DNA from: Sphingomonas psychrolutea
GTDB lineage: Bacteria > Pseudomonadota > Alphaproteobacteria > Sphingomonadales > Sphingomonadaceae
DNA: 64,000 nucleotides
Direction: 5' to 3'
Assembly: GCF_014636175.1 (NCBI RefSeq)
Contig: NZ_BMDW01000001.1
Coordinates: 124,001 to 188,000, forward strand
Under the pieces are notes generated by a model. The model did not search any database. It was given only the letters and a program-made list of their open reading frames with translations, and had not been told where the DNA came from. Made by a program: the position numbers and the translations under genes. Shown piece after piece: positions 42,948 through 48,942 of the stretch. Each line of letters opens with the position of its first letter. Positions within the stretch are counted from its first letter, which is position 1.

Positions 42948-43076
42948 CACCCTCACCCTCCCATTGCTGACGCAATGGGCCCCTCCCTCTCCCACAGGGA
43001 GAGGGGTTGCGGCGCACCCAAATTCCCTCTCCCTGTGGGAGAGGGAGGGAGCGGCGAAGCCGCGGAAGGGTGAGGG
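42948..43076. repeat. Palindromic repeat block upstream of the DUF559 gene
   Basis: CACCCTCACCCTCCCATT..., CCCTCTCCCACAGGGAGAGGG and CCCTCTCCCTGTGGGAGAGGG, then GCGGCGAAGCCGC and AAGGGTGAGGGCG. The outer ends (CCCTCACCCT / AGGGTGAGGG) and inner hairpins give one nested inverted structure. Its right end supplies the ribosome-site region of the next gene. Confidence 0.7.
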
Positions 43077-43078
43077 CG

Positions 43079-43504
43079 ATGCGCCTTTACGACAACCAGC
43101 CCTCCGGCACCGTTCCCCGTGCGCGACAACTCCGTCGTGACGCGCCCGAACCCGAGCGTTGGTTGCTGCGGGCGTTACGTGAGACATTTCCGACGCTGAA
43201 GTGGCGGCATCAGGCACCGGTCGGGCCATTCTATGCCGACATTCTGTGCTTTTCGGAGAAGCTGGTAATTGAAGTGGATGGCGACACGCATGCCGATCAG
43301 GCCGGGCGCGATGCAAGCCGGACCAAAATAATCGAAGGCGAAGGGTGCCGCGTTCTGCGCTTCTCGAACAACGACGTCATGGAAAATCGGGAAGGTGTAG
43401 TCGCCGCAATCTCCCTCTCCCTCCGGGAGAGGGAAGGGGCCCGCTCGGCGAAGCCGCGTGGGAAGGGCGAGGACAGCACAAATGAAAAGGGCAGCGCGGA
43501 ATGA
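43079..43504 (+). CDS. DUF559 endonuclease-like protein (VSR/PDDEXK-fold)
   Basis: 141 residues. RARQLRRDAPEPERWLLRALRETFPTLKWRHQAPVGPFYADILCFSEKLVIEVDGDTHADQAGRDASRTKIIEGEGCRVLRFSNNDVMENREGVVAAI is DUF559, related to very-short-patch repair nucleases, with the D..(CF..)..IEVDGDTH core. The last ~30 residues (SLREREGARSAKPRGKGEDS...) are translated repeat sequence. The gene is embedded between blocks of REP-type palindromes and interrupts the nrdA-nrdB neighbourhood. Confidence 0.85.
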   Translation: MRLYDNQPSGTVPRARQLRRDAPEPERWLLRALRETFPTLKWRHQAPVGPFYADILCFSEKLVIEVDGDTHADQAGRDASRTKIIEGEGCRVLRFSNNDVMENREGVVAAISLSLREREGARSAKPRGKGEDSTNEKGSAE

Positions 43505-43567
43505 CTCGCCCTGCCCTCACCCGACCTCGCTACGCTCGGCCACCCTCTCCCAAAGGGAGAGGGTTTA
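43411..43567. repeat. Palindromic repeat block at and after the 3' end of the DUF559 gene
   Basis: CTCCCTCTCCCTCCGGGAGAGGG and a GGCGAAGCCGCG element lie inside the coding 3' end; a related arm with CCCTCTCCCAAAGGGAGAGGG follows the stop at 43545-43567. Confidence 0.65.
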
Positions 43568-43572
43568 AAGGG

Positions 43573-43833
43573 TCACTTCTCTTCTTCGAACGTCACCGCC
43601 ACGTCGGCGTTGGCGGAGAGGCGGACCGTGCCGTCCTCGACATCGGCGACCAGGCCGAGCGGGATGTAATGGTGATGCCCCTCATGCGCGCTGTGACCTT
43701 CGTTGACCTGCGCGCCCGAATCCTTCTTGGTCAGCTTGATGCGACCGCCCTCGACATGGTCGACGGTGCCGACATGGACGCCGTCCGCGCCGATGACCTC
43801 AGCATGTTCTTTAATCTGCGATGCGTCGACCAT
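43573..43833 (-). CDS. DUF2171 domain-containing protein
   Basis: 86 residues: SQIKEHAEVIGADGVHVGTVDHVEGGRIKLTKKDSGAQVNEGHSAHEGHHHYIPLGLVADVEDGTVRLSANADVAVTFEE. This is the PRC-barrel-like DUF2171 family with a His-rich loop (HSAHEGHHHYIP), common in sphingomonads and often stress-associated; function unproven. Confidence 0.88.
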   Translation of the reverse strand: MVDASQIKEHAEVIGADGVHVGTVDHVEGGRIKLTKKDSGAQVNEGHSAHEGHHHYIPLGLVADVEDGTVRLSANADVAVTFEEEK

Positions 43834-43904
43834 TTGCGTAGCTCCTGCGTTATCGTTGCTCGCTCCAAACGCGCTACCCGCGCAATGGATGCACGGGAGA
43901 ACGT

Positions 43905-44222
43905 ATGATGGGATTGTTACGCCTTCGCAGCGCCCTGCTCGCCGGACCGCTGCTGCTCGCCCCCCTGCTACTCACGGCGTGCGCGCATCAGGTGCCAAGC
44001 GCGGTCGCGCCTGCCGCACCCGGCTTCCTGCTCGGGCTGTGGCACGGCTTCATCTTCCCGGTCGCGTGGGTCGCATCGCTGTTCGTGCCCGATGTCGCGG
44101 TCTACGCCGTGCCCAACAATGGCGGCTGGTATGATTTCGGCTTCTTCATCGGCGTCGTGTTTCTGGGCGTCGGGTCGCACCGCAGCAAGACCGTCTATAT
44201 CAACCGCACGGTGCGGCGATGA
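43905..44222 (+). CDS. Small lipoprotein/membrane protein
   Basis: 105 residues: a lipoprotein signal (LLAGPLLLAPLLLTAC, lipobox LLTAC), a hydrophobic segment (GFLLGLWHGFIFPVAWVASLF) and VYAVPNNGGWYDFGFFIGVVFLGVGSHRS, a motif set found in small envelope proteins of many bacteria. Function unknown. First of a chain of overlapping small genes. Confidence 0.75.
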   Translation: MMGLLRLRSALLAGPLLLAPLLLTACAHQVPSAVAPAAPGFLLGLWHGFIFPVAWVASLFVPDVAVYAVPNNGGWYDFGFFIGVVFLGVGSHRSKTVYINRTVRR

Positions 44223-44419
44223 CCGTTTCGATCGTGATCATGTACGTCGTCGCAGCGCTGTTCGGCGCAAGCGGCACCGCGCTGCTGCTCGCGCTGATCC
44301 GGCAGACGAGCGAGGCCAAAGTCTATGCCTTCCGCATGGTCGGCATCATGGCGCTGTCGCTGTGCATCGTGCTGGCGATGAGTGCCACCGCGATGTGGCG
44401 CTGGAGCATGGCGGCATGA
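44219..44419 (+). CDS. Small membrane protein
   Basis: 66 residues, two hydrophobic helices (VIMYVVAALFGASGTALLLALI and VGIMALSLCIVLAMSATAMW). Overlaps the preceding lipoprotein gene by ATGA. No family recognised. Confidence 0.6.
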   Translation: MTVSIVIMYVVAALFGASGTALLLALIRQTSEAKVYAFRMVGIMALSLCIVLAMSATAMWRWSMAA

Positions 44420-44463
44420 ACAGTTTTGCCGATATCCCTCGGCCGTGGAGTGAGACATTTTGA
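44416..44463 (+). CDS. 15-codon linking ORF
   Basis: MNSFADIPRPWSETF. Its ATG overlaps the stop of the preceding gene (ATGA), and its TGA overlaps the TTG start of the next. It may only pass ribosomes along (translational coupling) rather than make a functional peptide. Confidence 0.35.
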   Translation: MNSFADIPRPWSETF

Positions 44464-44672
44464 CCAATGCCTTTGATCTGTTCGGCGTTATCATCGCGCT
44501 CAATATCGTGTATTTCGGCTGGGTGGTCGGATTCGTCGTCGGCTCGCCCAAGGGGCTGTCAGCCGGCAAGTCTCCGCCACCGGCCAAAAGCCCGGGCCGC
44601 CGCGGCCTCGGCATCGGCATGATCGCGCTCGGCCTCGGCTATGCGGTGTTCAGCCTCTCGCACTTGCTCTGA
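44460..44672 (+). CDS. Small membrane protein, two helices
   Basis: 70 residues starting at TTG (TTGA overlap with the 15-codon ORF), ribosome site GGAGTGAG. Helices AFDLFGVIIALNIVYFGWVVGFVVGS and GLGIGMIALGLGYAVFSLSHLL flank a basic linker (SAGKSPPPAKSPGRR). Family not recognised. It lies 39 bp before nrdB on the same strand. Confidence 0.55.
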   Translation: MTNAFDLFGVIIALNIVYFGWVVGFVVGSPKGLSAGKSPPPAKSPGRRGLGIGMIALGLGYAVFSLSHLL

Positions 44673-44711
44673 TCCACCCCCCTTTTTCGTCCATCACTTC
44701 AGGAAATCCCG

Positions 44712-45770
44712 ATGTCGCTCACCGAAGCCCGCAAGCAGTATAAGCCGTTCGAATACCCCTGGGCGTTCGATTTCTGGAAGCGTCAGCAGCAAATCCACTG
44801 GATGCCCGAGGAAGTGCCCTTGGGCGAGGATTGCCGCGACTGGGCGCAGAAGCTCAGCGATCATGAGCGCAACCTGCTCACGCAGATCTTTCGTTTCTTC
44901 ACCCAGGCCGATGTCGAGGTGCAGGATTGCTATCACGAGAAATACGGCCGTATCTTCAAGCCGACCGAGATCAAGATGATGCTCGCGGCGTTCAGCAACA
45001 TGGAGACGGTGCACATCGCCGCCTACAGCCATTTGCTCGACACGATCGGCATGCCCGAGAGCGAATATGGCGCCTTCCTCGAATATAGCGAGATGAAGGA
45101 CAAGCACGACTATCTGCAGAATTTCGGCGTCGACACCGACGAGGACATCGCCAAGACGCTCGCGATGTTCGGCGGCTTTACCGAGGGGCTGCAGCTCTTC
45201 GCCAGCTTCGCGATGCTGATGAACTTCCCGCGCTTCAACAAGATGAAGGGCATGGGGCAGATCGTCACCTGGTCGATCCGCGACGAGAGCCTGCACTGCG
45301 AAGGCATCATCAAGCTGTTCCACACCTTCGTGCGCGAACGCGATTGCTTCACCAAAGCGGTGAAATCGGACATTCGCGAGATGTGCCAGCACACCGTCCA
45401 TCTCGAGGACAATTTCGTCGATCTCGCCTTCGAAATGGGTCCGGTCAACGGCATGACCGCGAAGGAAATCAAGAAGTACGTCCGCTTCACCGCCGATTGG
45501 CGCCTCGGCCAGCTCGGCCTCAAGCCGATCTTCATGATCGACGAACATCCGCTGCCGTGGTTAGCGCCCATGCTCAACGGCGTCGAGCACGCCAATTTCT
45601 TCGAACAGCGCGCGACGGAATATTCGAAGGCCGCGACGCGCGGGAATTGGAACGAAGTGTGGGACGGGTTCGATAAGCGGCAGAAGGCGAAGGCTGGGCC
45701 TGCGGCGAATGAGGCGGATGACGCAGAGGGCGGGGATATGTTCTCGCGGGCTGGGGTGGCGGCGGAGTAA
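44712..45770 (+). CDS. nrdB: Ribonucleoside-diphosphate reductase, beta subunit
   Basis: 352 residues with the di-iron/tyrosyl site: first Asp in FFTQADVEVQDCYHE, Glu, His and the radical Tyr in METVHIAAYSHLL (E-x2-H-x3-Y), then FTEGLQLFASFAMLMNF and RDESLHCEGIIKLFH with the second ExxH set. The Tyr points to a tyrosyl-radical enzyme rather than a Phe (class Ic) form. The C-terminus is long and acidic, where NrdA contacts occur. Confidence 0.95.
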   Translation: MSLTEARKQYKPFEYPWAFDFWKRQQQIHWMPEEVPLGEDCRDWAQKLSDHERNLLTQIFRFFTQADVEVQDCYHEKYGRIFKPTEIKMMLAAFSNMETVHIAAYSHLLDTIGMPESEYGAFLEYSEMKDKHDYLQNFGVDTDEDIAKTLAMFGGFTEGLQLFASFAMLMNFPRFNKMKGMGQIVTWSIRDESLHCEGIIKLFHTFVRERDCFTKAVKSDIREMCQHTVHLEDNFVDLAFEMGPVNGMTAKEIKKYVRFTADWRLGQLGLKPIFMIDEHPLPWLAPMLNGVEHANFFEQRATEYSKAATRGNWNEVWDGFDKRQKAKAGPAANEADDAEGGDMFSRAGVAAE

Positions 45771-45772
45771 GT

Positions 45773-45878
45773 CGCGCCGGGCGCGGGATTAGCGCCGCTA
45801 ATCCCCGCCTCAAGGCGCGACCGGCCGGCGGCGCCTAAAGCGCCGACCGACGGCACGGGCTTTGCCCGTGGCGCGTCC
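45773..45878 (-). repeat. Composite hairpin repeat, copy B
   Basis: Read on the minus strand: CGGGCAAAGCCCG, linker GCCGTCGGTCG, GGCGCTTTAGGCGCC, linker GCCGGCCGG, GCGCCTTGAGGCG, terminal hairpin GGGATTAGCGGCGCTAATCCC. Linkers are identical to copy A while stems differ with compensation. The terminal hairpin begins 15 bp after the nrdB stop. Confidence 0.7.
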
Positions 45879-45942
45879 GAATGGCGAATTATCGATACTC
45901 AGCTAATCTGTGTCCGTAGGCCGAATACGCTTGGATAACTTA

Positions 45943-46176
45943 TTACAAAAGACGATAAGTTCCTCTGTCATTTACAAATTCTAACAATCCTCTATCCCGC
46001 ATTTCCTGCAGTTCGCGGCTTAATGTCATCGCAGGAGTCGCGCCAACCGACCCTGTCTGCTCAACGATGTTCAGGAGTTCGGCGTCAATAAGCGCCTGCC
46101 GTTCGAATACCATATCTCCGGTGTTTGCCACGTGACGTCGTACCGCCTGTTCAACTGCTTCCGTCCAACTTGTCAT
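45943..46176 (-). CDS. Small winged-helix-like protein
   Basis: 77 residues: SWTEAVEQAVRRHVANTGDMVFERQALIDAELLNIVEQTGSVGATPAMTLSRELQEMRDRGLLEFVNDRGTYRL. This looks like the helix-turn-helix tail found on DpnI/Dam-replacing-type endonucleases, here alone without a nuclease domain. An in-frame ATG at 46218 would add 14 residues. The surroundings are less GC-rich than the flanks, suggesting acquisition. Confidence 0.6.
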   Translation of the reverse strand: MTSWTEAVEQAVRRHVANTGDMVFERQALIDAELLNIVEQTGSVGATPAMTLSRELQEMRDRGLLEFVNDRGTYRLL

Positions 46177-46284
46177 CGGAATCCCAAACTTGTCCGTTTC
46201 GGAGCGATTTACCTCCATCCCCAATGGAAATAAAAGTACCCTCCGATATACAGTAGCGCAATCGCAGAACTCGGGGAACGCTAG

Positions 46285-46464
46285 ATGCGCGTAACTTTTG
46301 TTTGCAATCGTTGCGGAGGAAAAACCGTTACGCGCGACGCTTGGGCCGATTGGGACCAAGATAAGCAGGAGTGGGCGTTGGGTGCTGTATTCGATTACGC
46401 CTTCTGCCACGAATGCGAGGAAGAAACCAATCTTGAAGAAATCGAACTCCGGCCGGTAGCTTAA
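46285..46464 (+). CDS. Zinc-ribbon-like 59-residue protein
   Basis: MRVTFVCNRCGGKTVTRDA, an acidic/aromatic middle (WADWDQDKQEWALGAVFDYAF) and CHECEEETNLEEIELRPVA. The CxxC and CxxC pairs about 35 residues apart form a classic zinc ribbon. Likely a small nucleic-acid-binding or adaptor protein. It is followed after 7 bp by the DUF4160 gene. Confidence 0.65.
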   Translation: MRVTFVCNRCGGKTVTRDAWADWDQDKQEWALGAVFDYAFCHECEEETNLEEIELRPVA

Positions 46465-46471
46465 TCGAGAG

Positions 46472-46741
46472 ATGCCCATTATCTCGCTCTTCTTCGGCAT
46501 CGTCATCAGAATGTACTTCGACGATCATCCGCCGCCCCACTTCCATGCCACCTATCAGGGCTTCGAAGCGTTCGTTGCTATCGAGACCGGCGAGATCGTC
46601 GCAGGCACGCTTCCCAAAAAGGCCGCTCGCATCGTCCGCCAATGGGCGCTGGACCACCAAGCCGAACTCGTGGCAAACTGGCAGCGCGGCATTTCGTTGA
46701 TGCCGATGGAGATGATCCCCGGAGCAGACCTCGATGATTAA
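46472..46741 (+). CDS. DUF4160 domain-containing protein
   Basis: 89 residues: MPIISLFFGIVIRMYFDDHPPPHFHATYQGFEAFVAIETGEIVAGTLPKKAARIVRQWALDHQAELVANWQRG. DDHPPPHFHA is the family signature. DUF4160 genes usually pair with DUF2442 genes, as here, and are regarded as TA-like; which partner is toxic is not settled. Confidence 0.92.
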   Translation: MPIISLFFGIVIRMYFDDHPPPHFHATYQGFEAFVAIETGEIVAGTLPKKAARIVRQWALDHQAELVANWQRGISLMPMEMIPGADLDD

Positions 46742-46997
46742 GCTCGTCCAGATCAATCCCGACGGCGACGCCACGCTGTGGCTGACCTTTTCCGATGGCG
46801 CGACCGCCCGCTGGTCCGCCGCCGACTACATCGCGCGCGACACGGTGATGACCCGCCCCCTCGCCGATCCGGCCTATTTCGCGCGCGCGTTCATCGAGGC
46901 AGGTTCGCTGGCATGGCCCAACGGCTTCGAACTCTCCGCCGATGCGCTCCACCGCCGCCTCGACTCCGCAGGCGCGCTGGTGCGGGAGGCCGCATAG
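46734..46997 (+). CDS. DUF2442 domain-containing protein
   Basis: 87 residues: LWLTFSDGATARWSAADYIARDTVMTRPLADPAYFARAFIEAGSLAWPNGFELSADALHRRL. It overlaps the DUF4160 gene by 8 bp. The SLAWPNGFELSAD motif is the family's end signature. Its 3' end abuts a truncated parE on the other strand. Confidence 0.92.
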   Translation: MIKLVQINPDGDATLWLTFSDGATARWSAADYIARDTVMTRPLADPAYFARAFIEAGSLAWPNGFELSADALHRRLDSAGALVREAA

Positions 46998-47098
46998 CAG
47001 CTGACCACGCGATCCGCCGCACGATCATCATCCTGTGCGATCCAGTCGCGGATCGCGATCAGATCGTCCCGCGCTTGCGGCGTGAAGCTAACCCTCAA
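46998..47098 (-). pseudogene. ParE-like toxin, N-terminal remnant
   Basis: From a TTG inside the antitoxin gene the frame reads RVSFTPQARDDLIAIRDWIAQDDDRAADRVV, the first ~33 residues of a ParE/RelE-family toxin. The similarity then ends where the DUF2442 gene begins on the other strand. The remaining two-thirds, including the conserved core, are missing. Confidence 0.65.
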
Positions 47099-47261
47099 GC
47101 TTGAGATCGCGCCAGACTTGCTCGAGCGGGATCATCGCCGCGCGGTCCTTGCTTTGCGCCGAACCACGCTCGACCTTCGCACGCTGCCAAGCGGCATGGC
47201 CGCGCTCCACAGCACCGGCTTCCTCGGTCACTTTCTCGGCAGGGACAGTCACGATTGCCAT
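47088..47261 (-). CDS. Antitoxin-like protein of a decayed parDE module
   Basis: 57 residues: MAIVTVPAEKVTEEAGAVERGHAAWQRAKVERGSAQSKDRAAMIPLEQVWRDLKLEG. The AAWQRAKVERGSAQSKDR..MIP.EQVWRDL block is typical of antitoxins that precede ParE toxins. It overlaps the toxin remnant by 11 bp. It is shorter than usual ParD proteins and may lack the N-terminal DNA-binding part. Confidence 0.55.
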   Translation of the reverse strand: MAIVTVPAEKVTEEAGAVERGHAAWQRAKVERGSAQSKDRAAMIPLEQVWRDLKLEG

Positions 47262-47310
47262 TTTGGCAACATATCCCAGCGCCCGGTGCAAGGGAAGTGG
47301 CGCCAACCCA

Positions 47311-47420
47311 CTTCCCTTCCCCGGCGAAGGCCGGGGCCCAGTTGCGGGCCGTCGATGACGAAGCGCTTCCCGCCGCCACATTCGCCTCGCTGCTGGGCCC
47401 CGGCCTTCGCCGGGGAAGGG
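47311..47420. repeat. REP-like inverted repeat pair
   Basis: Same unit as at 15487-15595: CCCCGGCGAAGGCCGGGG with CCCAG tail, mirrored after about 50 bp. It occupies most of the 274-bp gap (47262-47535), in which I see no gene. Confidence 0.7.
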
Positions 47421-47535
47421 CTATTCGTGGGGGTGCGCCAATTGGTATGCCAACACCGTTACGGAAATACGCCGCGCTGTCCTACACGAACCAGAACGGT
47501 TAAATAGTCGCGCTCCTACAACCAAGGAGCACCCC

Positions 47536-48168
47536 ATGTTCAGTGACGAACAAATCGCCGACCATCCCAACCCCGACCTCCTGATCAACATGAACATCGC
47601 CGACGAGAAAATCGCGGCGGAGGATGCTGCGAAACGACGCGCCAATTACGAAGCCGTCCAGCTCGCCCGCCACCGGATCAACGGATGGACGGCGGAGCGG
47701 CAGCGCACCTTCCTCGCCGCGCTCGCCGACACCGGCTGCGTCTCGGTCGCGGCGGAGGCGGCGGATATCACGCCACGCTCGTGCTACCGGCTGCGCCGCC
47801 ATCCGAAGGGTGCCGCCTTTGCCAAGGCGTGGGACGACGCGCTGCTGGTCGCGACCGGGCGGCTCGTCGCGATCGCGTTCAAACGCGCGATCGTCGGCAC
47901 CCCGCGCGAGATCTGGCGCGGCGGCAAGCTGATCGCCGAAATGTCGATCCCGTCGGACAAGATGCTGATGTTCATGCTGCAGCGCCTGTTTCCGCTCATC
48001 TACGGCCAGACCGGCCCCGGCAACGGAACGGTCGAGGCGCAAATCGAGCGCGCCCGCGCCGCCTTGCCCGCCACGCTCGGCGCGCTGACCGATGTGGACG
48101 AGGAGAGCCCCGACGCGCTGGTCTCCGAGGATTACATGCCCCAGCCGCCGCGCGACGAAGGCGCCTGA
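47536..48168 (+). CDS. HTH-containing protein, terminase-small-subunit-like, unknown role
   Basis: 210 residues. A coiled N-terminus (LINMNIADEKIAAEDAAKRRANYEAVQLARHRINGWTAERQRTFLAALADTGCVSVAAEAADITPRSCYRLRRHPKGAAFAKAWDDAL) contains a helix-turn-helix reminiscent of phage terminase small subunits (TG.V..AA....I...S.YRLRR.P....F..AWD.AL), common in sphingomonads outside prophages. No other phage genes are nearby. The ribosome site CAAGGAG precedes the ATG. Confidence 0.6.
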   Translation: MFSDEQIADHPNPDLLINMNIADEKIAAEDAAKRRANYEAVQLARHRINGWTAERQRTFLAALADTGCVSVAAEAADITPRSCYRLRRHPKGAAFAKAWDDALLVATGRLVAIAFKRAIVGTPREIWRGGKLIAEMSIPSDKMLMFMLQRLFPLIYGQTGPGNGTVEAQIERARAALPATLGALTDVDEESPDALVSEDYMPQPPRDEGA

Positions 48169-48189
48169 GGTGCCGGGCGCAAGGTCGCC

Positions 48190-48260
48190 AATGGTGCGAC
48201 TCGGTGTGACTTTAGCGCCCGCCCCGCACCCGCGATGGTGTGACTCGTGTGACTTTAGCG
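48190..48260. repeat. Short direct repeat
   Basis: ATGGTGCGACTCGGTGTGAC plus TTTAGCG (48191-48217) is repeated with one deletion and one change at 48235-48260 (ATGGTGTGACTCGTGTGAC plus TTTAGCG). It is located between the HTH gene and composite repeat copy C. Confidence 0.5.
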
Positions 48261-48272
48261 GGGGTATTACAG

Positions 48273-48370
48273 CACCGCGGCAAAGCCGCGGCGTCGGACG
48301 CGGCTGCTGGCCGCGCCGGCCGGCGGGCGCGCTGGAGGCGCGATTTAGCTTGCGCTAAATCTTGCGCGCA
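48273..48370 (+). repeat. Composite hairpin repeat, copy C
   Basis: CGCGGCAAAGCCGCG, linker GCGTCGGACG, CGGCTGCTGGCCG, linker CGCCGGCCGG, GCGCGCTGGAGGCGCG and terminal hairpin GATTTAGCTTGCGCTAAATC at 48342-48361. It ends a few bases from the stop of the cytochrome gene, which reads toward it. Confidence 0.7.
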
Positions 48371-48375
48371 CCCGC

Positions 48376-48858
48376 TCATGCCTTGGGCGGCACATGATAC
48401 ACCGCGTGGCACGCCCCGCACGTCTTGCCCACCGCATCCACCTGCGCGGTGAACCCCGCTGTGTCGCCCGCCTTGGCCAGCTCGGCGAGCTTATCGGCGG
48501 CGGCGGCATAGTCGGCGGCCTTGGCGGCGAAGCCCGCGCGGTCGGTCCACACATTGGGGAGCGCCTCGCTCGGCGCAACATTGCTGCCCGCCGGGAACAT
48601 GCCGGGGATCGCGCGCGCCCATCCGGCGAGTGCGCGGGCCTGTCCGGCAACCTTGGTCAGATCATCGCCGCGCGCGGCAGCCGCCTTCAAATTCCCCAGG
48701 GTGGCGCCCGACAGGCGGAACGCCGCACGGCGGCCCTGCACGATGTCACTCGCGGGGGAACTCGCCGCCGGGGCGACCGCTGGCGCGGTCTGGGCAAGAG
48801 CCGCAACGCCGCCCCCTGCGATGAGGAGCGTGGGGAGGATCAGGGTCGCTAGGCGCAT
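48376..48858 (-). CDS. Cytochrome c' / c-556-type protein
   Basis: 160 residues with a signal peptide (MRLATLILPTLLIAGGGVAALAQ). A four-helix bundle (RRAAFRLSGATLGNLKAAAARGDD ... AADYAAAADKLAELAKAGD) ends in the haem motif TCGACHAVYHVPPK (CxxCH near the C-terminus), diagnostic of class II cytochromes c. Periplasmic; in other bacteria such proteins bind NO or shuttle electrons. Confidence 0.92.
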   Translation of the reverse strand: MRLATLILPTLLIAGGGVAALAQTAPAVAPAASSPASDIVQGRRAAFRLSGATLGNLKAAAARGDDLTKVAGQARALAGWARAIPGMFPAGSNVAPSEALPNVWTDRAGFAAKAADYAAAADKLAELAKAGDTAGFTAQVDAVGKTCGACHAVYHVPPKA

Positions 48859-48942
48859 GACGGTTTCCTTCGGCTGGAAAGCGTCAAGGCTAATCCCGAA
48901 AACCGCAGGCAGCAATCGGTCGCGCGTTCGCGCCCGTCCCGA

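Noticed and set aside
42948..43567. CRISPR array
   Set aside because: The repeats are inverted palindromes with irregular spacing and surround a gene; no regular direct repeats with unique spacers exist in the window.
47536..48168. Prophage terminase small subunit
   Set aside because: No large terminase, portal, capsid or integrase genes nearby; the HTH resemblance alone does not support a prophage.
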